Source: Kitasatospora phosalacinea
GTDB lineage: Bacteria; Actinomycetota; Actinomycetes; Streptomycetales; Streptomycetaceae
Length of the DNA stretch: 64,000 bases
Assembly (NCBI RefSeq): GCF_000716545.1
Contig: NZ_JNWZ01000045.1
Span: forward strand, 13,932-77,931
Reading direction: 5' to 3'
Below the pieces are notes generated by a model. The model made no database searches and was not told the DNA's origin. It saw only the letters and a list, made by a program, of their open reading frames with translations. The translations under genes and the position numbers were made by a program. Of the stretch, positions 44,804-54,757 are shown piece by piece. Every line of letters begins with the position of its first letter. Position 1 is the first letter of the stretch.

Positions 44804-46314
44804 GGTTCACCCGGCCCGCGGGCACCAACGGCAGCCCGCAGGGGCTGCCCGGAATCTCCACCACCGGACGCCGGGCCGGCACCTTCTGCATGCTGCTGAT
44901 CGTCGCGCTCGCCCTCCAGGCCACCCGCGTCCAGGTGTTCCAGAAGAAGGAGCTGGACCACAACAGCGCCAACCAGCGCGCCACCATCCAGCGCTACTCC
45001 CAGCCCCGCGGCAACCTGCTGGTGGCCGGGCAGCCCGTCACCGGCTCCGCGGAGACCGGCGGCCGCTACGCCTACAAGCGCACCTACACCGACGGCGCGC
45101 TGTACGCCGCCGTCACCGGCTACTCGTCCCAGACCTACGGCAACACCCAGTTGGAGGGCGTCTACGACGACCTGCTCTCCGGCACCGACCCCAGGCTGGC
45201 CGGCTGGGCGGTCTGGGACGCCGTCACCCGGCAGCAGCAGCCCGGCGGCGACGTGGTCACCACCATCGACCCGGCCGCCCAGCGCGCCGCGACGCAGGGC
45301 CTGGGCAACCAGAAGGGCGCCGTCGCCGCGATCGAACCCGCCACCGGCCGGATCCTCGCCCTCGCCTCCACCCCCGGCTACGACCCCGGCAGCTTCGCCG
45401 GGACCTCCACGGCCGACCAGGCCGCCTGGGAGAAGCTCCAGGACGACCCCGACCAGCCGATGCTCAACCGGGCGCTGCGCCAGATCTACCCGCCCGGCTC
45501 CACCTTCAAGGTGGTCACCGCCGCCGCCGCGCTCGCGAACGGCGTCGTCACCGACATCGACGCCCCCACCGGAGCCCCCTACCCGTACGTCATGCCCGGC
45601 ACCACCACCCCGCTCAACAACGACACCGGCGCCTGCGACCGGGCCGGGCTGTCGCTGGACGAGGCGGTGACGCTGTCCTGCAACAGCGTCATGGGCTACC
45701 TCGGGGTGCAGGTCGGCCTCGACCGGATGACCGCGATGGCCCGGAACTTCGGCTTCAACGACGCCAAGCTGGACGTCCCGGTGCGGGCCGCCCGCGCCAA
45801 CTTCGACACCGACATGAACGAGTCCCAGCTGGCGCTCTCCTCCATCGGCCAGTACGACACCGCCGCCACCCCGCTGGTGATGGCCATGGTCGCGGCCGGG
45901 GCCGCCAACGACGGCCAGGTGATGTACCCCCAGCTCGTCGACAAGCTCACCAAGGCCGACGGCAGCCAGGTCCAGCTGATGCACCCGACCCTCTACCGCC
46001 AGGCGTTCGGGTCCTCGGTCGCCCGGCAGCTGCAGCAGCTGATGGTGGGCGTGGTCGAGAACGGCACCGGCCGCAACGCCCGCATCCCCGGCGCCGAGGT
46101 CGGCGGCAAGACCGGCACCGCCCAGCACGGCGTCGACAACACCGGCACCCCGTACGCCTGGTTCATCGCCTGGGCCCGCCCCGCCGGCTCCGCCGCCGTC
46201 CCGCCGGTCGCGGTCGCCGTCGTCGTCGCGGACAGCCAGGCGGACGACGTCACCGGCGGCGGGCTCGCCGCGCCCATCGCGAAGTCCGTCATGCAGGCCG
46301 TGCTCGGCCGGTAG
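44800..46314 (+). CDS. Class B penicillin-binding protein (SEDS partner)
   Basis: This 504-residue transpeptidase has an N-terminal membrane helix (FCMLLIVALALQATRVQVFQ), a short dimerisation-like region and a transpeptidase domain with STFK (about 235), SCN (about 293) and KTGTAQ (about 437). It would cross-link peptidoglycan made by the SEDS protein encoded just upstream; the genes overlap (GTGA). The arrangement matches the ftsW-like/pbpA-like pairs of actinobacteria. No PASTA domain is present. Confidence 0.92.
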   Translation: MRFTRPAGTNGSPQGLPGISTTGRRAGTFCMLLIVALALQATRVQVFQKKELDHNSANQRATIQRYSQPRGNLLVAGQPVTGSAETGGRYAYKRTYTDGALYAAVTGYSSQTYGNTQLEGVYDDLLSGTDPRLAGWAVWDAVTRQQQPGGDVVTTIDPAAQRAATQGLGNQKGAVAAIEPATGRILALASTPGYDPGSFAGTSTADQAAWEKLQDDPDQPMLNRALRQIYPPGSTFKVVTAAAALANGVVTDIDAPTGAPYPYVMPGTTTPLNNDTGACDRAGLSLDEAVTLSCNSVMGYLGVQVGLDRMTAMARNFGFNDAKLDVPVRAARANFDTDMNESQLALSSIGQYDTAATPLVMAMVAAGAANDGQVMYPQLVDKLTKADGSQVQLMHPTLYRQAFGSSVARQLQQLMVGVVENGTGRNARIPGAEVGGKTGTAQHGVDNTGTPYAWFIAWARPAGSAAVPPVAVAVVVADSQADDVTGGGLAAPIAKSVMQAVLGR

Positions 46315-46384
46315 GGCCTGCCCAACCGGTCGAAAGCCGTCATTTGCTACTGTCCCGGTCTGATTCCCCACCAGAAGGACACCG

Positions 46385-47788
46385 ATGAGCACCCCCCTGC
46401 TGCGGCGCAAGCCCGTGGACACCCTGATCGCCGAAGCAGGAGGCACCGGAGCCGGACACCTGCGCCGCTCCATCGGCCTGTGGCAGCTGTCCGCCATCGG
46501 CATCGGCGCCACCGTCGGCACCGGCATCTTCTTCGTCCTCACCACCTCGGTGCCCGAGGCCGGCCCCGCCGTCATCCTGTCCTTCGTGATCGCCGCCGTC
46601 ACCGCCGGCCTCACCGCGCTCTGCTACGCCGAACTCGCCTCCGCCATCCCGGTCGCCGGCTCCTCCTACTCGTACGCCTACGCCACCATGGGCGAGCTGG
46701 TCGCCTTCGGCGTCGGCGTCTGCCTGCTCATGGAGTACGGCGTCTCCGCCTCCGCGATCGCCGTCACCTGGGGGCAGTACCTCGGCCAGTTCTCCGACCT
46801 GGCCTTCGGCGTGCGCCTGCCCGCCGCGCTCACCGCCCCGCCCGGCGACGGCGGGGTGTTCAACCTGCCCGCCGTCGTGCTGGTGGTGCTGGTCACCGTC
46901 CTGCTGATCCGCGGCGTCGGCGAGTCCGCGAAGGTCAACGCGGCCATGGTGGCGATCAAGCTCGTCATCCTGGTGCTCTTCGTCGCCGTCGGGCTCACCG
47001 GCTTCACCGCCGGCAACTTCACCCCGTTCGCCCCCAACGGCTGGGACGGCGTCCAGACCGCCGCCTCCACCATCTTCTTCTCCTTCATCGGCCTCGACGC
47101 CGTCTCCACCGCCGGCGAGGAGGTCCGCGAGCCGCGGCGCACCCTCCCGCTCGCCATCCTCATCTCGCTGGCGGTCGTCACCACCCTCTACATCGCCGTC
47201 GCCGTCACCGCGGTCGGCGCCCAGCCCTGGCAGCTGTTCGACGGCCAGGAGGCCGGCCTCGCCCAGATCCTGCAGAACGTCACCGGGCAGACCTGGCCCG
47301 CCCTGGTGTTCGCGGCCGGGGCGATCGTCTCGATCTTCTCCATCACGCTCGTGGTGATCTACGGCCAGACCCGGATCCTCTACGCGATGGGCCGCGACGG
47401 GCTCCTCCCGTCCCCCTTCACCCGGGTCTCCGCCCGCACCGGCACCCCCGTCTGGAACACCCTGGCGGTCGGCGCCGCCGTCGCCGTCCTCGCCGCGGTC
47501 TTCCCGCTCAAGCTGCTGGCCGACATGACCTCGATGGGCACGCTGGTGGCCTTCACGGCCGTCTCGATCGGCATCATCGTGCTCCGCCGCACCCGCCCCG
47601 ACCTGCCGCGCGGCTTCCGGGTGCCGTTCTACCCCGTCACCCCGCTGCTCAGCGCCGCGTTCTGCGTCTACCTGATCACCAGGCTGCACGCCGACACCTT
47701 CGCCGCCTTCGCGGTCGTCCTGGCGCTGGCGGCGGTGCTGTACTTCGGGTACAGCGCGAAGCACTCGCGGCTGGCGGAGAAGCCGTAG
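46385..47788 (+). CDS. APC-superfamily amino-acid permease (CAT-like)
   Basis: This 467-residue protein has ~12 membrane helices. It begins IGLWQLSAIGIGATVGTGIFFVLT, the APC helix-1 substrate site, followed by AGLTALCYAELASAIPVAGSSYSYAYATMGE, typical of cationic amino acid transporters. IFFSFIGLDAVSTAGEEVREPRRTLP is a further hallmark. It likely imports an amino acid by proton symport or exchange; the substrate is unsure. It is a single gene with a strong terminator. Confidence 0.92.
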   Translation: MSTPLLRRKPVDTLIAEAGGTGAGHLRRSIGLWQLSAIGIGATVGTGIFFVLTTSVPEAGPAVILSFVIAAVTAGLTALCYAELASAIPVAGSSYSYAYATMGELVAFGVGVCLLMEYGVSASAIAVTWGQYLGQFSDLAFGVRLPAALTAPPGDGGVFNLPAVVLVVLVTVLLIRGVGESAKVNAAMVAIKLVILVLFVAVGLTGFTAGNFTPFAPNGWDGVQTAASTIFFSFIGLDAVSTAGEEVREPRRTLPLAILISLAVVTTLYIAVAVTAVGAQPWQLFDGQEAGLAQILQNVTGQTWPALVFAAGAIVSIFSITLVVIYGQTRILYAMGRDGLLPSPFTRVSARTGTPVWNTLAVGAAVAVLAAVFPLKLLADMTSMGTLVAFTAVSIGIIVLRRTRPDLPRGFRVPFYPVTPLLSAAFCVYLITRLHADTFAAFAVVLALAAVLYFGYSAKHSRLAEKP

Positions 47789-47794
47789 CACGCG

Positions 47795-47835
47795 CGCGGG
47801 GGCCCGGGGAACGGCGCGTTCCCCGGGCCCCCGCG
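47795..47835. terminator. Bidirectional terminator between the permease and the PBP gene
   Basis: A perfect 19-bp GC stem (47795-47813 with 47817-47835) with a 3-nt loop lies between two convergent stop codons. Confidence 0.85.
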
Positions 47836-47852
47836 GGCGTTCCCGGCCCTGG

Positions 47853-49565
47853 TCAGCCCTTGTTGCCGACAGCCAGCACCCTGGAGACCGCCGGGCCGGC
47901 CGCCGCGGAGCCGTGGCCGCCGCCCTGGACCTCGGCGGCGACCGCGAGGTTGCCGGAGTAGGCGGTGAACCAGGAGTTCGCGTCGGGGCTGTTGTCGACC
48001 TCGGCGGTGCCGGTCTTCGCGCCGGATCCGGCCGGGAGGGCGGGCTTGACCTCGGAGGCGGTGCCGGACTGGACGGTCTTCGCCATCAGCGACCGCAGGC
48101 TGGTGAGGACCTCGGGGGAGAGGTCGCGGGCGGCCTTCGTCTGGTTCAGGCCGGGGATCAGGATCGGCTGGCGGAACACCCCGGACTGCACGGTCGCCGC
48201 GACCGAGGCCATCGCCAGCGGGTTGGTGCGGATCTTGCCCTGGCCGATGAACTCGCTGGCCGCACTGGCCATGTTGCCCTCGACCGGGATGCTGGTGTCG
48301 AAGTTGGACAGGCCGGTCTGCCAGACCAGGCCGAGCCCGAACACGTCCTTGGCGAGCGAGGGCAGGCTGCTCGGCTTGAGGACGTCCTTGCCCTTCTCGA
48401 TGAAGGAGGTGTTGCAGGAGTGGATGAACGCGTCGGTGAGCGTGTACTCCGGGTGCGCACCGGGCTCGTCGTTGGAGATCGACTTGCCGGTGACCATGGT
48501 GGTCTCGGGGCAGGGCATCGCCGTGGTGGGCGTGACGCCCGCCTCCATCAGCGCCGCGGCAGTGAGCACCTTCATGGTGGAGCCGGGCGCGGTCGCGCCG
48601 GAGAAGGCGCGGTTCTGGCCGTTGGAGGGCGAGAACGCGTAGGCCAGGATGTTGCCGCTGCTGGGCTCGATCGCCACCAGCGAGGCGGGCTTGCCGCCCT
48701 GCGCGGTGACCTGCTGCTCGGCGGCGCTCTGCAGGTCCGCGTCCAGGGTGAGCTTCAGGTTGGGGACGGGCTTGGGCTCCTTGACGGTGAACAGCTTCTC
48801 GTCGGTGGCCTTGCCGCCCGAGGCGGCCGGGGCGGAGATCACCACCCCGCTGCCCGCGTCCGCCGGGTCGCCGCCCTGCGGGGCCGCGCTCTTGAGCTGG
48901 TTGAGCAGGCCGACCAGCGAGGGGTAGCCGCCGAGCGGCTTGCCCTTGCGGTCGGTGACGGCGGCCGGGGCCGCGTAGATCGGCTTGACCGTGATGGTCT
49001 CGCCCGCGTCCAGCTTGGGGTGGATGACGCTGGGCGCCCAGTGGACGGCGGCGGTGCCGTCGCTCATCTTCACCACGCCGAGGACGCCGTTGTAGTTCCA
49101 GGGGGTGCCGGACTCGGCGAACTCCAGCGAGGCCTTGAAACTTTCCAGCACGCCGGTGGGCGCCGGGCTCCCGGTAGCCGACGCCGACGCCGAGGCGGAG
49201 GACGACGCGCTCGCGGACTTGGACGCGGCGGGGCTGGGCGCGGTGGTCGGGCCGCCGGCGGTGAGGTGGACGGCGCTCGGCTTCACCCCGTCCTGGAAGG
49301 CCTGCAGCGCGGCCTGCGCCTTGTCCGGGTCGTCGGTGAGCTTGGCGGCGCCGTACAGGTCGCCCTTGGCCCAGGCGTCCAGGAAGGCACTGGCGCCGGA
49401 CGCGGCGAGCTCCGGGCTCGGGGGCTCGGCGACCACGGTGCGGGGCTTCTTCGCCGCGTCCCTGCCGGAGCCGTCGCCGGAGACGAGTGCGTACGCCCCG
49501 TACCCGCCACCGAGGAGCACCGCAGCGGCGATGACGGAGATGCCGGTCTTCGCGCCCTTGTTCAC
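47853..49565 (-). CDS. Class B penicillin-binding protein with MecA_N-like domain
   Basis: This 570-residue protein (GTG start) has a membrane helix (ISVIAAAVLLGGGYGAYALV), an NTF2-like MecA_N domain (SAFLDAWAKGDLYGAAKLTDDPDKA), a Ser/Ala linker, a middle domain and a transpeptidase domain with STMK (about 327), SCN (about 381) and KTGTAE (about 516). It is similar in layout to actinobacterial PBP2a-like proteins. It would cross-link peptidoglycan; members with MecA_N can be less beta-lactam sensitive, but this is not shown here. It stands alone on the minus strand. Confidence 0.92.
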   Translation of the reverse strand: MNKGAKTGISVIAAAVLLGGGYGAYALVSGDGSGRDAAKKPRTVVAEPPSPELAASGASAFLDAWAKGDLYGAAKLTDDPDKAQAALQAFQDGVKPSAVHLTAGGPTTAPSPAASKSASASSSASASASATGSPAPTGVLESFKASLEFAESGTPWNYNGVLGVVKMSDGTAAVHWAPSVIHPKLDAGETITVKPIYAAPAAVTDRKGKPLGGYPSLVGLLNQLKSAAPQGGDPADAGSGVVISAPAASGGKATDEKLFTVKEPKPVPNLKLTLDADLQSAAEQQVTAQGGKPASLVAIEPSSGNILAYAFSPSNGQNRAFSGATAPGSTMKVLTAAALMEAGVTPTTAMPCPETTMVTGKSISNDEPGAHPEYTLTDAFIHSCNTSFIEKGKDVLKPSSLPSLAKDVFGLGLVWQTGLSNFDTSIPVEGNMASAASEFIGQGKIRTNPLAMASVAATVQSGVFRQPILIPGLNQTKAARDLSPEVLTSLRSLMAKTVQSGTASEVKPALPAGSGAKTGTAEVDNSPDANSWFTAYSGNLAVAAEVQGGGHGSAAAGPAVSRVLAVGNKG

Positions 49566-49707
49566 GTCGAGTCCCCCATGGAGTGTCGTGGCCGTCGGAC
49601 TTCAGCGGCCACGACACCATAGACAGACGTCTTCCGTGCACTCACGACACGGGGCTGCTTTGTGACAGTTCCGGTACACGCGTGCGGGTGTGGCGGCCGG
49701 GTCGTGG

Positions 49708-51471
49708 CTAGATCCAGGTGTCGAGCCACATCCGGGCCCGCCACTCGTCCATCGGGATCGTCTGGCCGGTGTAGATCGGGTAGAAGTACAGGAAGTTCCA
49801 CATGACCGCGACGACCAGCAGCCCGGCGCCGGTGGCGCCGGCGAGCCTGCGGTCCGGCGAGGCGTCGGCGCGGCCCAGCATCGCGCCGATCATCATGGTC
49901 ACCGCGAGCACCAGGAACGGGACGAAGCAGACCGCGTAGAACAGGAAGATCGTCCGGGCCTGGTAGTTGAACCAGGGCAGGTAGCCGGCGGCCAGCGCGC
50001 ACAGGATCGCCCCGGCCCGCCAGTCGCGGCGCATCAGCCAGCGGTACAGGCAGTAGACCAGCGCGACGATGCCCGCCCACCACAGGAACGGGGTGCCGAT
50101 GGCGAGCACCTCGCGGGCGCACTCGGTGGTGGTGCAGCCGGCCTGGCCGTTCTTCGGCGACTCGTAGAAGAACGACACCGGGCGGCCGACCACCAGCCAG
50201 CTCCACGGGTTGGACTGGTAGGTGTGCGGGTCGTGCAGGCCGACGTTGAAGTGCCACATCTCGTGGTGGTAGTGCCACAGGCTGCGGGCCCAGTCCGGCA
50301 TCCAGCCCCAGGTGTCGCTGGGGTTGAGCCCCGCCCAGTCGCGCAGGTAGCCGCCCTTGCCGGGCTCGGCGGAGGACAGGATCCAGCCGGTCCAGGTCAG
50401 CAGGTAGGTGACGCCGGCGGTCAGGCCGACCGTCACCGCGGACCAGGCGAAGTCCCACAGGCCGCGCAGGTTCCGGCGGCCGCCGGCCAGGCGGCGGGCC
50501 GAGGAGTCCCAGAACCCGGCGAGCAGCACCAGGGCGAGGACCGCCGGGGCGCCGCTCCACTTGGTGCCGGTCATCAGGCCCAGGCAGACCGCCGAGGCCA
50601 GCCGGTAGGGCCGCCGGCCCAGGTGCCACCAGTCGGCGTCCAGGCCCTGCTCCAGCCGCCGGGCGATCAGGGCGCGGCTCTTGTCCCGGTCGACGAGCAG
50701 CAGGCCGAACGCGGCCAGGAACCAGAACATCACCACCAGGTCGAGGATCGAGGTGCGGCTGAGCACGAAGTGCAGCCCGTCCACCGACAGCAGCAGGCCG
50801 GCCACGCAGCCCAGCAGGGTCGAGCGGAACATCCGGCGGGCGATCCGGGCCAGCATCAGCACCGAGAGGGTGCCGAGCACCGCCACCATGAACCGCCAGC
50901 CGTACGGGTTCATGCCGAAGAACTGCTCGCCCAGGCCGATGATCCACTTGCCGACCGGCGGGTGCACCACGAACGCCGCGCTGGTGGTGTTCAGCGGCAC
51001 CACCGGATTGGGCGCGGTGATCAGGCCGTTGGCGTCGCTGGGCCAGTTGCTCTCGTAGCCCAGGTGCCAGAGCGCGTACGCGTCCTTGGCGTAGTACGTC
51101 TCGTCGAAGATCAGCGCGTGCGGGCTGCCGAGGTTCACGAAGCGCAGCACGCCGGCGAACAGCGCGACCGCGAGCGGCCCGAGCCAGCCGGACCACCGGC
51201 ACAGCCAGGACCACAGCGGGGCGGGCAGCCGGACGCCGAACCTGGCGAGCACCGGGGAGGGCTCGACGACCTCGGGCGTGACCCCCGGCCCGTCCGGCAT
51301 CGGCGGCACCAGCTGCTCGGCCAGGGAAGCGCGCCGGGGCGCCCGGTAGCCGGCGCCGGACAGCGCGCGGGCCCATCGGGAGGCCGGTTCGGGCTCCGCG
51401 CGCGGCGCCGGAACGGCGGCCGGGTCGGCCGGTTCCAGCACGGTCACGCCGCCCCGCTCGGGGTGGTCCAT
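49708..51471 (-). CDS. pmt: Polyprenyl-phosphate-mannose protein mannosyltransferase
   Basis: This protein of ~587 residues with ~11 membrane helices is of the PMT family, which O-mannosylates secreted proteins on Ser/Thr using polyprenyl-phosphate mannose. The catalytic acidic pair is in HALIFDETYYAKDAY in the first outer loop. FVVHPPVGKWIIGLGEQFFG and SRTSILDLVVMFWFL are also characteristic. The first ~90 residues are a cytoplasmic disordered tail. ATG 51471 was preferred because GGAG lies 6 bp upstream; ATG 51483 and GTG 51528 are alternatives. It is divergent from rsmI, the conserved streptomycete order. Confidence 0.93.
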   Translation of the reverse strand: MDHPERGGVTVLEPADPAAVPAPRAEPEPASRWARALSGAGYRAPRRASLAEQLVPPMPDGPGVTPEVVEPSPVLARFGVRLPAPLWSWLCRWSGWLGPLAVALFAGVLRFVNLGSPHALIFDETYYAKDAYALWHLGYESNWPSDANGLITAPNPVVPLNTTSAAFVVHPPVGKWIIGLGEQFFGMNPYGWRFMVAVLGTLSVLMLARIARRMFRSTLLGCVAGLLLSVDGLHFVLSRTSILDLVVMFWFLAAFGLLLVDRDKSRALIARRLEQGLDADWWHLGRRPYRLASAVCLGLMTGTKWSGAPAVLALVLLAGFWDSSARRLAGGRRNLRGLWDFAWSAVTVGLTAGVTYLLTWTGWILSSAEPGKGGYLRDWAGLNPSDTWGWMPDWARSLWHYHHEMWHFNVGLHDPHTYQSNPWSWLVVGRPVSFFYESPKNGQAGCTTTECAREVLAIGTPFLWWAGIVALVYCLYRWLMRRDWRAGAILCALAAGYLPWFNYQARTIFLFYAVCFVPFLVLAVTMMIGAMLGRADASPDRRLAGATGAGLLVVAVMWNFLYFYPIYTGQTIPMDEWRARMWLDTWI

Positions 51472-51607
51472 ACCACTCTCCATGTCGCCGTTCACGGGCC
51501 ACATCGTAGGGGCAATGGCTGAAGTCACAAGGGGTCCCGACCCTCGTCCGTCCCCCGCACCCCCTCACCAGCCCCCGGCCGGCCCCCGGTAGGGGAGGAT
51601 GGTGCCC

Positions 51608-52453
51608 GTGACTGGTGTTCTCGTACTGGCAGGTACCCCCATCGGCGACGTCGAGGACGCGCCGCCCCGACTGCGCGCCGAACTCGCCGGGGCCGACGTC
51701 ATCGCGGCCGAGGACACCCGGCGGCTGCGCCGGCTGACCCAGGCGCTGGGCGTGGTGCCGGCCGGCCGCGTGGTGTCCTACTTCGAGGGCAACGAGGTGG
51801 CCCGCACGCCCGAGCTGGTGGCCGCGCTGCTGGACGGCTCCCGGGTGCTGCTGGTCACCGACGCCGGCATGCCCTCGGTCTCCGACCCCGGCTACCGGCT
51901 GGTGGACGCCGCCGTCGCCGCCGGGATCAAGGTGACCGCGGTGCCCGGCCCGTCCGCCGTGCTGACCGCGCTGGCGCTGTCCGCGCTGCCGGTGGACCGG
52001 TTCACCTTCGAGGGTTTCCTGCCGCGCAAGGCCGGCGACCGCTCCCGGCAGCTCGCCCAGATCGCCGCCGAGCCGCGCACCATGGTGTTCTTCGAGGCCC
52101 CGCACCGGATCGCCGAGACGCTGGAGGCGATGGCCGCCGCGTTCGGCGCCGACCGGAGCGCCGCGGTCTGCCGGGAGCTGACCAAGACCTACGAGGAGGT
52201 CAAGCGCGGCCCGCTGGGCGAGCTGGCGGCCTGGGCCGCGGAGGGCGTCCGGGGCGAGATCACCGTGGTGGTGGCCGGTGCCCCGCCCGCCCCGCCCGAG
52301 GAGGTCGGCCCGGCCGAGCTGGCCCGCCGGGTGGCCGTCCGGGAGGAGGCCGGGGAGCGCCGCAAGGAGGCGATCGCCGCGGTCGCCGCCGAGCTGGGGC
52401 TGCGCAAGTCGGTCGTGTTCGACGCGGTGGTGGCGGCCAAGCACGCGCCCTGA
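51608..52453 (+). CDS. rsmI: 16S rRNA 2'-O-ribose C1402 methyltransferase RsmI
   Basis: This 281-residue SAM-dependent tetrapyrrole-methylase-fold enzyme modifies C1402 of 16S rRNA. Signatures: VLVLAGTPIGDVEDAPPRLRAEL, AEDTRRLRRL, LVTDAGMPSVSDPGYRLV and VPGPSAVLTAL; YEEVKRGPLGEL follows. Three start codons are close together: GTG 51608 is best spaced from GGGGAGG, while ATG 51599 abuts it. It diverges from pmt. Confidence 0.93.
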   Translation: MTGVLVLAGTPIGDVEDAPPRLRAELAGADVIAAEDTRRLRRLTQALGVVPAGRVVSYFEGNEVARTPELVAALLDGSRVLLVTDAGMPSVSDPGYRLVDAAVAAGIKVTAVPGPSAVLTALALSALPVDRFTFEGFLPRKAGDRSRQLAQIAAEPRTMVFFEAPHRIAETLEAMAAAFGADRSAAVCRELTKTYEEVKRGPLGELAAWAAEGVRGEITVVVAGAPPAPPEEVGPAELARRVAVREEAGERRKEAIAAVAAELGLRKSVVFDAVVAAKHAP

Positions 52454-52654
52454 TCCGGTGTTCCGGTCAGCTTGTATGGCAATGGCCGAAATCGCGCGTA
52501 CGTTGGAATGAGCACCCCAGCGGAGGGCCAATTCGGGACCAAGACTTGGCAAGCCGGGCATCGGACGGAGCCTCCCGGGCATTCCCTGGGATGGAACGAC
52601 CCGCACCCGGCCGGAAGGACCGGGCGACGGGCTCCGAGCGAAGCGAGGTGGCGC

Positions 52655-53071
52655 ATGAGCGACACGATCGACAGCCCCCGGAACGGCGGAGCACCCAGCG
52701 GCCTCGGCACGACCAGCCGCCCCGCCCCCGTGCGGACGGTCCACGAGGCCTACTCCTTCGCCTGCCTCAACTGCGGCTACGGCTGGGAGCAGGCGTACGA
52801 CATCGAGCACCACACGGCCAAGGACGGCCGCACCCTCGTCGAGTACACGGCGAACGGTGTCCGGGTCCCCTCCCCGCTGCGCGAACTGGCCTGCCCGGGC
52901 TGCGGCGGCGAACGGGTCCGGATCATGCGGGCCGGGCGGGTGGCGGACATGGCCGCCGTCACCAGGAACGGTCCCGGCTACGCGCCCACCGCCGAACCCG
53001 AGGGCCCGCCGGAGCCCCCCGGACTGCGGGCCCGGCGCCGCTGGTTCTCCCGTCGGCGCCGCGCCGACTGA
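52655..53071 (+). CDS. Zinc-ribbon hypothetical protein
   Basis: This 138-residue protein has two Cys pairs, CLNCGYGW and CPGCGG, about 43 residues apart, forming a likely zinc ribbon (HEAYSFACLNCGYGWEQAYDIEHH). The N- and C-terminal parts are disordered; the end is very basic (RRRWFSRRRRAD). Genes of this kind sit before metG in streptomycetes as I recall. Its function is unknown; it could bind nucleic acid. The 200-bp gap before it contains no other gene. Confidence 0.8.
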   Translation: MSDTIDSPRNGGAPSGLGTTSRPAPVRTVHEAYSFACLNCGYGWEQAYDIEHHTAKDGRTLVEYTANGVRVPSPLRELACPGCGGERVRIMRAGRVADMAAVTRNGPGYAPTAEPEGPPEPPGLRARRRWFSRRRRAD

Positions 53072-53146
53072 CACCGGCACCGCCCCCGGACCGCCCCCGC
53101 CCGGGGCGGTCCGGGCCGGACGGCCGGGCCACTAGGATTCCGGGGT

Positions 53147-54757
53147 ATGGCGGCCTTGGAAGACCACACCAGCACCGACGCGTACTACGTCACCACCCCG
53201 ATCTACTACGTGAACGACCGGCCCCACCTGGGCCACGCGTACACCACGGTCGCGGGTGACGTGCTGACCCGCTGGCACCGCCAGCGCGGCGAGGACGTCT
53301 GGTACCTCACCGGCACCGACGAGCACGGCCAGAAGATCCTGCGCACCGCCGAGGCCAACGGCGTCACCCCGCAGGAGTGGTGCGACCGGCTGGTCGAAGA
53401 GGCATGGAAGCCGCTCTGGGAACACCTGCGGATCGCCAACGACGACTTCATCCGCACCACCCAGGCCCGGCACACCGACCGCGTCCAGGAGTTCGTCCAG
53501 GACCTGTACGACAAGGGCGAGATCTACCAGGGCAGCTACACCGGCCCGTACTGCGTCGGCTGCGAGGAGTACAAGCTCCCCGGCGAACTGCTGCCCGGCG
53601 CCACCGACGAGGAGAAGCTCTGCCCCGTCCACAAGCGCCCGGTCGAGTGGCTGGAGGAGGAGAACTACTTCTTCCGGCTCTCCGCGTACGGCCCGAAGCT
53701 GCTGGAGTTCTACGCCGCCAACCCGGACTTCATCCAGCCCGCCTCCGCCCGCAACGAGGTGCTGCGCTTCGTCGAGCAGGACCTCAAGGACCTGTCGATC
53801 TCCCGGTCCACCTTCGACTGGGGCGTCCCGCTGCCCTGGGACGCCAAGCACGTCCTGTACGTGTGGGTCGACGCCCTGCAGAACTACATCACCGCGGCCG
53901 GCTACGGCACCGACCCCGAGCGCTTCGCCCGGCTGTGGCCCGCCTCCGTGCACCTGGTCGGCAAGGACATCCTGCGCTTCCACGCCGTCATCTGGCCCGC
54001 CATGCTGATGGCCGCCGGGCTGCCGCTGCCGCGCCGGGTGGTCGCCAACGGCTGGCTGATGGTCGGCGGCGAGAAGATGAGCAAGTCCAACCTGACCGGC
54101 ATCGCGCCCACCGACCTGACCTCGCACTTCGGCGTCGACGCGTACCGCTACTACTTCCTGCGGGCCATCCCGTTCGGCACCGACGGGTCGTTCTCCTGGG
54201 AGGACTTCACCGCCCGCTACACCTCCGAACTCGCCAACGACTTCGGCAACCTGGCCTCCCGGGTCGCCGCGATGATCGGCAAGTACCACGGGGGCGCGCT
54301 CCCGGCCGCCACCGCGCACGGCCCCGCCGAGCAGGCCGTCGCCGACGCGCTGGTGAAGGCCGCCGCCGAGGCCGACCGGAAGATCGGCGAGGAACTCGAC
54401 TTCGCGGGCGGCATCGCGGCGGTCTTCGAGTTCGTCAAGCTGGTCAACGGCTACCTCACCGAGCAGGAGCCCTGGAAGGTCGCCAAGTCCCCCGACGGAC
54501 AGGACCGGCTGGACACCGTCCTGTACACCGCCGCCGAGGCGCTGCGGGCCACCGCCGTCCTGCTCAACCCGCTGATGCCGGACTCCGCCGCCAAGCTCTG
54601 GGCCTCCCTCGGCGCCGAGCCCGCCCTCGGCGCGCTGGCCGAGCAGCGGATCGCCACCGTCGCCGACTGGGGCCGGCTGCCCGCCGGGGTCACCGTCACC
54701 AAGGGCGGGATCCTCTTCCCCCGCCTCGAAGAGCTCGAAGAGAAGGCCGCCGTCTGA
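53147..54757 (+). CDS. metG: Methionyl-tRNA synthetase
   Basis: This 536-residue class I synthetase charges tRNA-Met. It has PHLGHAY (HIGH box, about 27), a zinc knuckle with CVGCEEY and LCPVH, and KMSKSN (about 310). The anticodon-binding helical domain follows; there is no C-terminal EMAP/dimerisation domain. The ATG is close to GGGG but has no strong ribosome binding site. The stop overlaps the tatD start (TGATG), so the two are coupled. Confidence 0.96.
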   Translation: MAALEDHTSTDAYYVTTPIYYVNDRPHLGHAYTTVAGDVLTRWHRQRGEDVWYLTGTDEHGQKILRTAEANGVTPQEWCDRLVEEAWKPLWEHLRIANDDFIRTTQARHTDRVQEFVQDLYDKGEIYQGSYTGPYCVGCEEYKLPGELLPGATDEEKLCPVHKRPVEWLEEENYFFRLSAYGPKLLEFYAANPDFIQPASARNEVLRFVEQDLKDLSISRSTFDWGVPLPWDAKHVLYVWVDALQNYITAAGYGTDPERFARLWPASVHLVGKDILRFHAVIWPAMLMAAGLPLPRRVVANGWLMVGGEKMSKSNLTGIAPTDLTSHFGVDAYRYYFLRAIPFGTDGSFSWEDFTARYTSELANDFGNLASRVAAMIGKYHGGALPAATAHGPAEQAVADALVKAAAEADRKIGEELDFAGGIAAVFEFVKLVNGYLTEQEPWKVAKSPDGQDRLDTVLYTAAEALRATAVLLNPLMPDSAAKLWASLGAEPALGALAEQRIATVADWGRLPAGVTVTKGGILFPRLEELEEKAAV